Below are positions 45,100 to 54,419 of a DNA stretch of 64,000 bases, one piece after another. A program made the translations under genes and the position numbers. The DNA comes from Sphingopyxis sp. (GTDB lineage Bacteria > Pseudomonadota > Alphaproteobacteria > Sphingomonadales > Sphingomonadaceae), in the NCBI GenBank assembly GCA_002733865.1, contig NVXM01000013.1, positions 1 through 64,000 on the forward strand, given 5' to 3'. The notes below the pieces were generated by a model. That model saw only the letters and a program-made list of their open reading frames with translations. It was not told the DNA's origin and did not search any database. Within the stretch, counting starts at the first letter, position 1, and every line of letters starts with the position of its first letter.

Positions 45100-47448
45100 A
45101 TGCGGACCGCTGTAATTGAAGTCTCCGGGTTGCTTTCACCATTAAGTTCACAGGGCGTTGAAAAACAGCTTTCCAAGTTAAGGGGAATAGAAAAAGCATC
45201 CGTAAACTCTGCCAGCGGCAGCGCCACCGTAACTTTCGATGAAAAAGAAATAGGGCTGGTAGAAATCGAAACAAAAATTGCCGAATGCGGCTATCACTGC
45301 GGCGGAGAGCTGTTGCCAAAACATCTATGCGAAAAAGAACATCCAACGGCCAATGCTGCTGATCATAAAAACCACGAGGATCAGGGTAAAAAAGCCGCTG
45401 AGCTGGGCAAAGATGACAAGCAGGCCGCAACCGATCATACCGCTCATGAAATGGGTCATGGCGGCGGTATGGACATGGCCGAAATGGTAAAAGACATGCG
45501 CAATCGCTTCTGGATTGCGCTGATATTTGCTATTCCCATTTTCATTTATTCGCCAATGGGCGGACTGTTTACTCCGCCAGCGCCGCCTTTCGGGCTGCGT
45601 CTGGATCTTTGGCTATTTTTCCTTGGCAGCGCAGCGATTGTTTACCCGAGCTGGCCGTTCTTTGTTGCCGCATGGCGCGCGCTTCGAAACGGCGTTCTCA
45701 ATATGGCGGTGCTCGTCGTCTTATCTGTCGGCACCGGATATTTTTTCAGCGTCGGATCAACATTCTTTTTCCCTGGGGTGCAGTTTTTTGAGGCAGTAGC
45801 AGTGCTTCTGGTTTTCATTCTGCTGGGACACTGGCTCGAAATGCGGGCACGCGCAGGCGCATCCAACGCTATTCGTTCGCTAATGGACTTAGCGCCGCCG
45901 AAAGCTACCGTATTGCGCGACGGCAAGGAAATAGAAATATCAACGGCCGAAGTGCTCAAGGATGACGTGATAGTCATTCGGCCAGGTAATAAAATCCCGG
46001 TGGATGGAGAAATTCTAGAAGGCGAAACGCTGGTCGATGAATCCATGTTGACCGGGGAATCCATGCCCGTCAACAAGAAGCCTGGTGATAATGTCTTTGG
46101 CGCAACGATCAACAAAAGCGGTAGCTTTCAATATCGCGCGACCAAGGTTGGCGCCGATACCGCGCTCGCGCAAATCGTCAAACTGGTTCAGGAAGCCCAA
46201 AATTCAAAGGCTCCCTCCCAACTACTCGCGGACAAAGCCTCCCAGTGGCTGGTCCTGATCGCTGTTGTTATCGGCCTTGCAACCTTTGCCGTCTGGTTTT
46301 GGTGGCTCGGTCAGCCGATTCTATTCGCCTTGACCTTGACTATTACCGTTTTTGTAATCGCTTGCCCCGATGCTCTTGGTCTCGCTACGCCTATGGCCGT
46401 TATGGTAGGCACCGGTCTGGGCGCAATGAACGGTATTCTTTTCAAAAATGCCAGCGCGCTCGAAGACGCCACCAAACTCGATATCATCGTCTTTGATAAA
46501 ACCGGAACATTGACGATGGGCGCTCCCGAAGTGGTTGAGGTTGTCACATCTTCTGAAGCGTCCATCGATGAGGTACTTGCGATGGCAGCAACTGTCGAGC
46601 AAGGTTCTGATCATCCCCTGGCGCAGGCCATAATGAAGCGTGCTGGTGATATGCCAAAGCAAAAATTGGCAGCTTTCGAAAATATCGAAGGTAAAGGCGC
46701 GCGCGCCGAGCTTGACGGCGAAGAGATTCTTCTCGGCAACCGAAGGCTCATGGATGAGCGTGACGTTTCGATGAGTGAACTCAAAGCCGAAGCGGCGCGA
46801 TTGCAAGCAGCCGGCCAGACTGTTGTTCACATTGCCAAGGGCGGCAAGCTAACTGGCCTCATCGCAATTTCCGACGCGCCGCGTCCGACAGCCGCTGCCA
46901 TGGTCGAAATGCTAAGCAAGCGGGGCGTCGAAGTCGCCATGCTCACAGGCGATAACCAAGAAACCGCAGAGCGGATCGCCTCTGGTCTTGGAATTACCAC
47001 CGTCCTAGCCGACGTTTTGCCAGGACAAAAAGCTGAAAAAATTAAGGAACTGCAGGCTCAAGGCAAAAAGGTCGGTATGGTAGGAGACGGCGTCAATGAC
47101 GCCCCTGCCCTAACCCAGGCCGATGTCGGATTTGCCATTGGTGCTGGCACAGACGTCGCGATCGAAAGCGCCGATGTCGTGCTCATGAAAAGTGACCCTT
47201 ATGATGTTCTGGGCGCGATTGAATTATCGCGCGCAACATTGCGGAAAATGCATCAAAATCTATTCTGGGCCGTCGCCTATAACGTCATTGCGTTTCCGAT
47301 GGCAGCCGGCGTTCTTTATCCTTTCATCATAAGTCCGGAGGTTGCAGCGCTTGCCATGTCAGGCAGTTCTGCCTTGGTCGCCGTCAATGCATTATTACTG
47401 AAACGGACCCGTCTGGAGGGTATCCATGCAGCACCGGTGCCCGCATAG
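45100..47448 (+). CDS. Heavy-metal P1B-type ATPase with CPD in place of CPC
   Basis: A 782-residue transport ATPase. The N-terminal ~70 residues have an HMA-like fold but 'GLLSPLSS' replaces the GMTCxxC metal loop; a His-rich linker ('[14 protein letters not shown]') follows. The membrane site reads Cys422-Pro423-Asp424, whereas Cu(I) ATPases have CPC. DKTGTLT, 'SDHPLA', GDGVNDAP and the last-helix 'MSGSS' are intact, so catalysis should be possible. The transported ion is uncertain: copper-like by overall sequence, altered by the Asp. It lies behind ECF-type promoter E and the FAD oxidoreductase gene follows after 50 nt. Confidence 0.92.
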   Translation: MRTAVIEVSGLLSPLSSQGVEKQLSKLRGIEKASVNSASGSATVTFDEKEIGLVEIETKIAECGYHCGGELLPKHLCEKEHPTANAADHKNHEDQGKKAAELGKDDKQAATDHTAHEMGHGGGMDMAEMVKDMRNRFWIALIFAIPIFIYSPMGGLFTPPAPPFGLRLDLWLFFLGSAAIVYPSWPFFVAAWRALRNGVLNMAVLVVLSVGTGYFFSVGSTFFFPGVQFFEAVAVLLVFILLGHWLEMRARAGASNAIRSLMDLAPPKATVLRDGKEIEISTAEVLKDDVIVIRPGNKIPVDGEILEGETLVDESMLTGESMPVNKKPGDNVFGATINKSGSFQYRATKVGADTALAQIVKLVQEAQNSKAPSQLLADKASQWLVLIAVVIGLATFAVWFWWLGQPILFALTLTITVFVIACPDALGLATPMAVMVGTGLGAMNGILFKNASALEDATKLDIIVFDKTGTLTMGAPEVVEVVTSSEASIDEVLAMAATVEQGSDHPLAQAIMKRAGDMPKQKLAAFENIEGKGARAELDGEEILLGNRRLMDERDVSMSELKAEAARLQAAGQTVVHIAKGGKLTGLIAISDAPRPTAAAMVEMLSKRGVEVAMLTGDNQETAERIASGLGITTVLADVLPGQKAEKIKELQAQGKKVGMVGDGVNDAPALTQADVGFAIGAGTDVAIESADVVLMKSDPYDVLGAIELSRATLRKMHQNLFWAVAYNVIAFPMAAGVLYPFIISPEVAALAMSGSSALVAVNALLLKRTRLEGIHAAPVPA

Positions 47449-47498
47449 ATTTATGGGGCCTAAGCCAAGCTAGACCGCCGAAGGAGAAATTCACTGAC

Positions 47499-48656
47499 AT
47501 GGCTGAAAACCTTCTATCGAATAGCTTAAAATCACGAAGCGATCCGATTGCCATTGTCGGTGCCGGTCCAGCAGGTCTAGCTTGTGCCATTCTGCTCGCG
47601 CGGGCCGGACGCAAAGTGGTAGTGCGTGAATGGCACAAGACCGTTGGAAGCCGGTTTCACGGCGATTACCAAGGTATAGAAAACTGGAGCGGCAAGCGCG
47701 ATGCGCTGGAAGAACTGAACGAAGCGGGTATCGAAACAAGTTTCAACGCTCACCCCGTCTTTCAAGGCACTGCCTATGATTATCGCGGTAAAGAGTACCC
47801 GATAATCGGTCATCGGCCGTTATATTATCTTGTACAACGCGGTGGTCAGACGGGCAGTCTGGAACAAGGCCTGCTCGATCAAGCTATTTCAGCCGGTGTG
47901 GAAATTCGTTTTGGTGACCGCGCGGTGAGCATCGACGGGCCTGCAATCTCGGCGATCGGACCTAGATCAGCCGATGCAATTGCAGCGGGTTATATATTCG
48001 AAACCGATCAGGCCGACAGCAATCATATTGCTTTTGATAACAAGCTTGCTCCTCATGGCTATGCCTATTTGCTGGTCCACAATGGCCAGGGTACGCTAGC
48101 AAGCTGCATGTTCAGCGGCTTTAAAAACCAAGCGATGCACGTAGCGCGCTCTGTAAAGTTTTTCGAAGACAAAACCGGACTAAAAATGAACTCTCCGCGT
48201 CCGTTCGGTGGATTTGGAAATTTCCGTATCCCCAACACGGCAATGCAAGGCGGCCATCCGCTGATTGGCGAACAAGCTGGCTTTCAGGATATGCTTGCAG
48301 GCTTTGGAATGCGGTATGCTTTGCGTTCGGGTATTTTGGCGGCCCAAAGCTTGATTGATAGCACTGATTACACTCGTTTGTGGCGCGCGCAGCTCCTGCC
48401 ACTATTAAAAACCGGCATCAGCAACCGTTTTTTGTACAATGCCGCCGGTGACCGCGGAGCGCGATTGGCGCTGCGGAATATCAGCCGATCAAACGCATCT
48501 GCAAGGCTGCATCGTCTGTATCAACCCTCTTTTCTGACGAAAATCATATTCCCGCTTGCACAGCGGCAATTTCGCCGCCCGCTTCATGATCCAAGCTGTG
48601 ATCATGTTGCATGCCAATGTGTCTGGTGTGAGCATGGAGTGGGACACGCCGTCTAG
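47499..48656 (+). CDS. FAD-dependent oxidoreductase
   Basis: A 385-residue protein. The N-terminal 'IAIVGAGPAGLACAILLARAG' (Rossmann GxGxxG) and the later 'GGHPLIGEQAGFQDMLAGFGMRYAL' resemble geranylgeranyl-reductase/lycopene-cyclase-like flavoproteins. The C-terminal end carries 'CQCVWCEHGVGH', an uncommon Cys/His cluster. The substrate is unknown. AAGGAGAAA precedes the start, 50 nt after the ATPase gene, so the two are probably co-transcribed. Confidence 0.83.
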   Translation: MAENLLSNSLKSRSDPIAIVGAGPAGLACAILLARAGRKVVVREWHKTVGSRFHGDYQGIENWSGKRDALEELNEAGIETSFNAHPVFQGTAYDYRGKEYPIIGHRPLYYLVQRGGQTGSLEQGLLDQAISAGVEIRFGDRAVSIDGPAISAIGPRSADAIAAGYIFETDQADSNHIAFDNKLAPHGYAYLLVHNGQGTLASCMFSGFKNQAMHVARSVKFFEDKTGLKMNSPRPFGGFGNFRIPNTAMQGGHPLIGEQAGFQDMLAGFGMRYALRSGILAAQSLIDSTDYTRLWRAQLLPLLKTGISNRFLYNAAGDRGARLALRNISRSNASARLHRLYQPSFLTKIIFPLAQRQFRRPLHDPSCDHVACQCVWCEHGVGHAV

Positions 48657-48724
48657 ATATTCTGACGGACGCCCAAATTTCAAGAGCCGCAGCTGTCCAA
48701 AGTTGGCGAATTTGAGTGGTCGAC

Positions 48725-48750
48725 TGTAACGCCGCGCGTTTTCTAACGTC
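48725..48750 (+). promoter_or_regulatory. ECF-type promoter F (DUF2933 - PEMT - Rieske unit)
   Basis: TGTAACG, 15 nt, CGTCTAT, 83 nt before the DUF2933 start. It shares both elements and the spacing with promoter E. Confidence 0.7.
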
Positions 48751-48832
48751 TATTCCTATAAGCAATCTTTGAGCGTCGGCTTTTTTTAGAAATGCCGCGC
48801 TCGTGCGATTATGAAAATGGAGGTATGAAATC

Positions 48833-49156
48833 ATGCAACACCAACACAAGGCATCCGCGTCACAGCCATCCAACTCCCGCGTAAAATTTATATTTTACGG
48901 GTTTTTGGCAATAGCGGCCTTTGCGCTATATTTTGAGCATCAAGCCCATATCCCAGGCGACTATCTGCTGCTCGGCGGCTTGCTGCTTGTTTGTGTTGTC
49001 ATGCACAGTTTCATGCACGCCGGGCATGGTGGGCATGGTGGGCATGGTGGGCATGGTGGGCATGGTGGGCATGGTGGGCATGGTGGGCATGGTGGGCATG
49101 GTGCCAAGCGCGGCGATCCTGATCAAGGGTCAATCCCTGACAAGTTAGGAGAATAA
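48833..49156 (+). CDS. DUF2933-type membrane protein with Gly-His-Gly repeat tail
   Basis: A 107-residue protein. Two membrane helices surround the 'HQAHIPGDYLLLG' loop, as in the short paralogue at 26151. The C-terminal tail (residues 64-90) is nine perfect Gly-His-Gly repeats, followed by a charged end. Nine evenly spaced His residues could bind several Cu, Ni or Zn ions on one side of the membrane. GGAGG precedes the start. Its TAA overlaps the next start (TAATG). Confidence 0.82.
   Translation: MQHQHKASASQPSNSRVKFIFYGFLAIAAFALYFEHQAHIPGDYLLLGGLLLVCVVMHSFMHAGHGGHGGHGGHGGHGGHGGHGGHGGHGAKRGDPDQGSIPDKLGE
49022..49102 (+). repeat. Nine perfect 9-bp tandem repeats encoding Gly-His-Gly
   Basis: The unit GGGCATGGT is repeated nine times without any change, keeping the reading frame. 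Perfect identity at the DNA level indicates recent slippage expansion. Copy-number change would lengthen or shorten the His tail without a frameshift. Confidence 0.95.
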
Positions 49157-49824
49157 TGATGGATATGTCTGCCTACGGGCTATGGTTTCTGGTTGTTTTC
49201 AATTCGGCCATTTTCATCATCTTTGCGTTTAGTTTTTTCAAACCTCGGACAAAGCGAGATTGGCGCTCTTTTGGCGGCTTTAGCGCATTTATTGTTGCTC
49301 TTTTTACAGAAATGTATGGCTTCCCATTGACCATATATTTCCTGGCTGGCTGGTTGCAATCCAACTATCCCAATATAGACTGGTTCGCGCATGATAGCGG
49401 ACATTTGCTGGAAATGGTTTTCGGATGGGAGGCTAATCCTCATTTTGGGCCTTTTCATCTGCTAAGTTTTATCTTCATAGGCGGCGGATTCTATTTGCTC
49501 TCCGCAGCTTGGCGGGTGCTTTACAAAGCACAGCATAGCGGCGAACTAGCACAAACAGGCCCCTACGCGCGGATAAGACATCCGCAATATGTTGGTTTTG
49601 TGATGATCATGATTGGATTTCTATTCCAGTGGCCAACCCTACTGACGCTCGCAATGTTTCCCGTATTGCTGATTATGTACTGGCGGCTCGCACTTAAAGA
49701 AGAACGCGAAGTCGAAGCGCAGTTGGGAGATGTTTACCGCAGCTATGCAGCTAAGGTTCCTCGCTTTATTCCGCGATGGGGCGGCAAATCAGCGACAGTT
49801 TCCATCGGTCAGGATGGATCATGA
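49156..49824 (+). CDS. PEMT/ICMT-family membrane methyltransferase (copy 2)
   Basis: A 222-residue membrane protein with about five helices. 'TGPYARIRHPQYVGF' and 'KEEREVEAQLGDVYRSYAAKVPRF' (read in parts) form the SAM-binding end shared with copy 1 at 29270, and 'TEMYGFPLTIYF' is also common to both. It is translationally coupled to the His-repeat gene (TAATG). Lipid or prenyl methylation is the probable activity. Confidence 0.82.
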   Translation: MMDMSAYGLWFLVVFNSAIFIIFAFSFFKPRTKRDWRSFGGFSAFIVALFTEMYGFPLTIYFLAGWLQSNYPNIDWFAHDSGHLLEMVFGWEANPHFGPFHLLSFIFIGGGFYLLSAAWRVLYKAQHSGELAQTGPYARIRHPQYVGFVMIMIGFLFQWPTLLTLAMFPVLLIMYWRLALKEEREVEAQLGDVYRSYAAKVPRFIPRWGGKSATVSIGQDGS

Positions 49825-49889
49825 ACCAAGTTGGCAAGGGCGTATCAGCGGCTCATCACATTGCTGGGAATGATCCAAAGAGGCTGTGA
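49821..49889 (+). CDS. Possible 22-residue coupling ORF
   Basis: The ATG overlaps the methyltransferase stop (ATGA) and its TGA overlaps the Rieske ATG (TGATG). It could only serve to carry ribosomes across the gap. No family can be assigned to so short a frame. Confidence 0.25.
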   Translation: MNQVGKGVSAAHHIAGNDPKRL

Positions 49890-50446
49890 TGGCGACAATT
49901 GCCGAAAAAAAGATAGATTTAGATTCCGCCGGTATCAGGCGGAGAGACTTCATCCATATCGCGCCCGTATCTTTTGCCGCTGTGGGGGTTGCCGCATCGG
50001 CCATACCTCTTGTCGACAGTATGAACCCGTCGGCAGACATATTGGCGGTTTCCTCGATTGAAGTTGATCTTTCGTCGATCGAGCCTGGGCAGCGAGTAAC
50101 GGTCAGCTGGCGTAATCAGCCAGTATTTATCGTCCGGCGCAGGGCGACCGATATTGCCCGAACGCAAGCAGATGACGCCAATCCAGGCTTGATCGATCCC
50201 TTGAGCGATAGCGCGCGGGTTCAGAAATCCGAGTGGCTGATTATGATAGGTGTTTGCACCCATCTCGGCTGTATCCCTCTTGGTCAAAAAGAGGGGGACG
50301 CTCGGGGGAAATATGGAGGTTGGTTTTGTCCTTGCCACGGGTCGCTCTACGATCTGTCCGGGCGCGTTCGCCGCGGCCCTGCGCCGCGAAATCTCGATAT
50401 TCCGCCTTATGTTTTCTTAAGCGATACGAAAATCCGCATCGGATAA
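49889..50446 (+). CDS. petA: Rieske iron-sulfur protein (bc1-type), stand-alone
   Basis: 185 residues from the ATG at 49889, with AAGAGG 6 nt upstream. The N-terminus has a twin-arginine stretch (RRRDFI) and one hydrophobic helix that anchors it; the [2Fe-2S] ligands are in 'CTHLGC' and 'CPCHGS', with the length of insert seen in bc1-complex Rieske proteins. Normally petA is followed by cytochrome b and c1 genes; neither is here. It may replace the housekeeping subunit or serve another electron chain under stress. Confidence 0.9.
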   Translation: MATIAEKKIDLDSAGIRRRDFIHIAPVSFAAVGVAASAIPLVDSMNPSADILAVSSIEVDLSSIEPGQRVTVSWRNQPVFIVRRRATDIARTQADDANPGLIDPLSDSARVQKSEWLIMIGVCTHLGCIPLGQKEGDARGKYGGWFCPCHGSLYDLSGRVRRGPAPRNLDIPPYVFLSDTKIRIG

Positions 50447-50537
50447 AAAGCCTTGCGGCCTGACTTTGAAGTGCACCAATATATATTCAAAATTTAGCGC
50501 AGATCAAATTCTCGCTGGAGTTAAACACGGTAGACCA

Positions 50538-51536
50538 ATGATAACGAGAAACCGCATATATGCGCTAATAGCTCTTTTGATCCTAATCGCGGTTGGGACT
50601 TATGCTTACTATATACTCCGAGACGATCACCAGACTGATGGGCATATTATTCTATATGGCAATGTCGATGTTCGCCAGGTGAACCTGGCATTCAAAGTTC
50701 CCGGCAGGCTTCGTGCAGTCAATGTCGAAGAAGGCGACACTGTTAAGGCCGGCGAGCTGATAGCCATTCTTGAACCGCAAGATTACGAGGACGATGTGAA
50801 TTTGTCGCAAGCCAGAGTCCGCGGTCAGTCCGCGCAATTGGCTGCGCTGCAATCGGGAACCCGTCCTCAGGAAATTGATCAAGCCGCTGCCATTCTAGCC
50901 GAAGCAAATGCCTCCCTCTCGCTTGCCGAAAACACCCTGAAACGTCAGCAGTTTTTGGCGGACCGTGATTTTGTCTCCCCGCAAGGCCTTGAAACAGCCC
51001 AGACCGAAAGAGACCGCGTCGCTGCCGCAAAAGAGGTTGCGGAAAAGGCATATAAATTGGCGCGCATAGGCCCGCGCTCCGAAGATATTGAACGAGCCCA
51101 GGCTGCGCTGAAAGCGGAACAGGCGTCGCTCAGCCTATCTGAACGACGCCTAAAAGATGCCAATCTCATTGCGCCATCATACGGACGCGTATTGACAAGA
51201 GTGAGAGAGCCCGGTTCGATAATCGGAGCCGGCGAAACGATAGTTTCAGTATCATTGGTTTCGCCAGTCTGGGTGCGCGCCTTCTTGGCGGAGCCAGACT
51301 TGGACCGCGTCAAACCTGGAATGAAAGCGGAAGTCAAAACGGACTCCGGCGGAATTTATACCGGAAAGGTCGGATTTATTTCCCCAGTTGCTGAGTTCAC
51401 ACCCAAAACAGTGGAAACGCCAGAGCTGCGCACGAGTCTGGTATATCGTGTGAGAATCATTGTCGAAGATGTCGGCTCACGCCTCAAACAGGGCATGCCC
51501 GTCACGGTTATTCTAAAACCCACGGCCAGACAGTGA
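50538..51536 (+). CDS. ybhG: HlyD/YbhG-type membrane fusion protein
   Basis: About 332 residues from the ATG at 50538 (MITRNRIYA); the frame is open upstream but without support. One N-terminal helix, a lipoyl half-motif ('LAFKVPGRLRAVNVEEGDTVKAGELIA' read in parts), a long coiled-coil and a barrel with 'VSPVWVRAFLAEPDLDRVKPGM' follow. It links an inner-membrane ABC exporter to the outer membrane. The ATPase gene starts with a 4-nt overlap (GTGA). Confidence 0.88.
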   Translation: MITRNRIYALIALLILIAVGTYAYYILRDDHQTDGHIILYGNVDVRQVNLAFKVPGRLRAVNVEEGDTVKAGELIAILEPQDYEDDVNLSQARVRGQSAQLAALQSGTRPQEIDQAAAILAEANASLSLAENTLKRQQFLADRDFVSPQGLETAQTERDRVAAAKEVAEKAYKLARIGPRSEDIERAQAALKAEQASLSLSERRLKDANLIAPSYGRVLTRVREPGSIIGAGETIVSVSLVSPVWVRAFLAEPDLDRVKPGMKAEVKTDSGGIYTGKVGFISPVAEFTPKTVETPELRTSLVYRVRIIVEDVGSRLKQGMPVTVILKPTARQ

Positions 51537-53272
51537 AGCACGACACAGCGCTCGTTGCGATTAGCGGCCTCTCGAAGCAATTTGAGAACGCTAATATTCC
51601 CGCGATTTCGGATCTTACGAGTCAAATTAAACCGGGAGGAGTGACGGGTCTGGTTGGACCAGATGGTGCCGGGAAAACAACTCTCCTGCGCCTCATTTCT
51701 GGTCTTTTGCGGCCGAGTGAAGGCAAACTGGAAGTTTGCGGCTTTGATCCTTTAAAGGAGCCCAATGCGGTTCACGAGGTTGTTGCCTATATGCCCCAGC
51801 GCTTTGGCCTCTATGACGATCTTACTGTCTTTGAAAATCTCAATTTTTACGCTGATTTGAGGTCAGTAACCGGGCCGCAGCGCGCTGCCACTTTTGAGCG
51901 ACTGTTGGAGTTTACTGGTCTGAGGCCGTTCACAAAGCGCCTGGCAGGCGCATTATCTGGGGGAATGAAACAGAAACTTGGGATCGCATGTGCTTTGATC
52001 AAAACGCCTCGCCTGCTTTTGCTCGACGAGCCAAGTGTTGGTGTCGATCCTTTGTCACGGCGGGAATTGTGGCAAATGGTCTACGAATTGGTCGATCAGG
52101 GAATTGGTGTGATCTGGAGTACAGCCTATCTGGACGAGGCGGAACGCTGCACTTCAGTCATGCTGCTCAGTGAAGGAAAACTTATATATGATGGTCCGCC
52201 GGACGCACTTACGGACCGGGTTCAAGGACGAGCCTTTCTCTTAAGCAACATAGAAGGAGATAGAAGGTTAGTACTAGCCCGAGCTCTGGAAAACAGGGCT
52301 GTTTTGGACGGCGTCATTCAGGGGCGAAATATTCGTATCGTAACTGCAAAGGGAGCCATAACGCCTTTGCCATCGGATTTATCAGCAGGCGAAGCCGCTA
52401 TTATGGCTTCCATACCGCCTCGCTTTGAAGATGCTTTCATGGACCTCATGGGCGGCGGCCAAAAACAGCCCTCGCCCTTTTTGAAATTGCAATCGACTAA
52501 TGCGCACCAAAACGAAATTGCCATTGAAGCAATTGGACTAACTCGCCGTTTCGGAGATTTTACAGCTACGGACAACATAAGTTTTGAAGTGAAACGCGGA
52601 GAAATATATGGCCTAATTGGACCCAATGGAGCTGGCAAATCGACCACCTTCAAGATGCTATGCGGTCTCCTACGTCCCTCGGAAGGTCTTGCACGCGTTG
52701 CCGGTATGGACTTGCAGGAGGCGCCGAGCGAAGCGCGAGCACGCCTGGGTTATATGGCGCAAAAATTTTCACTTTATGGTGATCTGAGCGTCAGTCAGAA
52801 TATGGATTTTTTCGCTGGAATCTATGGGCTGACTGGGAAGACGCGCCGTGAGGCAATCGATGGGCTCGTCTCGACTTTTGGCCTGGATTCCTATTTGGAA
52901 ACAAACGCAATCATGTTACCATTGGGTTATAAACAGCGACTTGCTTTGGCATGTGCCGTCTTGCACGAACCTGACGTGTTGTTTCTGGATGAACCGACGT
53001 CCGGCGTTGATCCCTTGACGCGCCGGGAATTCTGGTCACACATTAATGCGATGGTCGCAAATGGCGTTACCGTCGTTGTGACCACACATTTTTTAGAAGA
53101 AGCTGAATATTGCGACCGCATGGCGCTAATTTATCGCGGACGAATGATCGCTGCTGGCGCTCCCGATGAGCTGAAAGCCAGTGCACGTTCAGAAGATATT
53201 CCAGAGCCGACACTAGAAGATGCTTTCATCGCGCTGGTGGAAAAAGACGACCGCCAGAGAGAACAGACTTGA
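51533..53272 (+). CDS. ybhF: Double ABC ATPase (YbhF-type)
   Basis: A 579-residue protein with two ATP-binding domains. The first has 'GPDGAGKTTLL' (Walker A) and 'SGGMKQKLGIA'; the second 'GPNGAGKSTTF' and 'PLGYKQRLALA', the latter a weak LSGGQ. Walker B 'LLLLDEPSVGVDP' and 'VLFLDEPTSGVDP' are in order. It powers the permeases encoded next. GTG start, overlapping ybhG. Confidence 0.93.
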   Translation: MKHDTALVAISGLSKQFENANIPAISDLTSQIKPGGVTGLVGPDGAGKTTLLRLISGLLRPSEGKLEVCGFDPLKEPNAVHEVVAYMPQRFGLYDDLTVFENLNFYADLRSVTGPQRAATFERLLEFTGLRPFTKRLAGALSGGMKQKLGIACALIKTPRLLLLDEPSVGVDPLSRRELWQMVYELVDQGIGVIWSTAYLDEAERCTSVMLLSEGKLIYDGPPDALTDRVQGRAFLLSNIEGDRRLVLARALENRAVLDGVIQGRNIRIVTAKGAITPLPSDLSAGEAAIMASIPPRFEDAFMDLMGGGQKQPSPFLKLQSTNAHQNEIAIEAIGLTRRFGDFTATDNISFEVKRGEIYGLIGPNGAGKSTTFKMLCGLLRPSEGLARVAGMDLQEAPSEARARLGYMAQKFSLYGDLSVSQNMDFFAGIYGLTGKTRREAIDGLVSTFGLDSYLETNAIMLPLGYKQRLALACAVLHEPDVLFLDEPTSGVDPLTRREFWSHINAMVANGVTVVVTTHFLEEAEYCDRMALIYRGRMIAAGAPDELKASARSEDIPEPTLEDAFIALVEKDDRQREQT

Positions 53273-54414
53273 GCCGCCGTTTTTTCCCTCTGCCAGTCTC
53301 CATGACACGGATGGTCGGGCTAACCCGGAAGGAAACTCTTCAAGTTTTGCGGGATCCCAGCACGATAATGATTGCGGTCATATTACCTCTCCTGCTGTTG
53401 TTTCTATTTGGATATGGCGTAACATTTGACCCCCGATCATTTAATGTTGGCTTAGTGATCGAACAACCAACGGCTGAAACAGGAAGTTTTAAGGCGTCTC
53501 TAGAAAATTCACGATTTTTCCAAGTGGAAACCAGCCATGATCGGCGCTTTTTCGAACAAGATCTCGTCGCCGGTCGTCTCAATGGAATCATTATACTAAG
53601 GGAAGATTTTGCGCGGGTTGTTTATCGCGCCGATACAGCGCCTATACAGGTCATTGTCGATGGTAGTGATCCCAACACCGCTTATCTTGTTAACAATTAT
53701 GTACAGCTCCTCTGGGCGAATTGGCTTGAGCAGGTGTCTATCAGCAGCGGTCAGTCGCGCGGGCCTCCTCTCGCCAGTCTTGAACCGCAAATATGGTACA
53801 ATTCCCAAGTCTCCAGCAAAAATTATTTAGTCCCGGGGTCGGTGGCAATCACGCTAACGATGATAGGGGCATTGTTGACGGCGCTGGTCGTTGCACGCGA
53901 ATGGGAACGGGGGACCATGGAAGCATTACTGGCTACGCCCGTTGGCATCACTGAACTTATCATCGGAAAAATTATTCCCTATTTTCTGCTCGGACTGGGT
54001 TCTATGGTCTTGTCGGTGATAACTGCAATTTTGGTTTTCGATGTTCCTTTCCGGGGGTCATTCTTGCTGTTGCTTCTTACGTCATCCGTGTTCATGCTTT
54101 GCTCGCTAGGGCAAGGGCTTTTGATTTCGACTATAACCCGCAATCAACTGGTAGCGGCCCAAGTGTCGATATTGAGCGCGTTCCTTCCAGCTTTCTATTT
54201 TTCAAACTTTGTATTCGAAATTGATAGCATGCCGTGGGCACTGCGCATGATCAGTTATGCCGTACCGGCGCGTTATTTCGTTTCAAGCCTGCAAACTTTG
54301 TTTCTGTCCGGTGATATCTGGTCCGTCATTGGGCCTGATCTCATTGGTCTTGGGCTTTTTGCCGTGTTAATCTTTGCGATAACGGCACGCGTGACACGAA
54401 CGACGTTGGATTAG
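53269..54414 (+). CDS. ybhS: ABC-2 permease (YbhS-type)
   Basis: A 381-residue ABC-2 permease: first helix at about residues 30-50, large periplasmic domain, then five helices ('ALVVAREWERGTMEALLATPV' signature). The TTG at 53269 overlaps the ATPase stop; an ATG at 53302 (MTRMVGL) is a possible alternative. It pairs with the next permease to make the membrane pore. Confidence 0.88.
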   Translation: MSRRFFPLPVSMTRMVGLTRKETLQVLRDPSTIMIAVILPLLLLFLFGYGVTFDPRSFNVGLVIEQPTAETGSFKASLENSRFFQVETSHDRRFFEQDLVAGRLNGIIILREDFARVVYRADTAPIQVIVDGSDPNTAYLVNNYVQLLWANWLEQVSISSGQSRGPPLASLEPQIWYNSQVSSKNYLVPGSVAITLTMIGALLTALVVAREWERGTMEALLATPVGITELIIGKIIPYFLLGLGSMVLSVITAILVFDVPFRGSFLLLLLTSSVFMLCSLGQGLLISTITRNQLVAAQVSILSAFLPAFYFSNFVFEIDSMPWALRMISYAVPARYFVSSLQTLFLSGDIWSVIGPDLIGLGLFAVLIFAITARVTRTTLD

Positions 54415-54419
54415 GGCAG

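Noticed and set aside
49022..49102. Repeat block as a CRISPR array
   Set aside because: Units are 9 bp, contiguous without spacers and in frame with a coding region; no cas genes are present.
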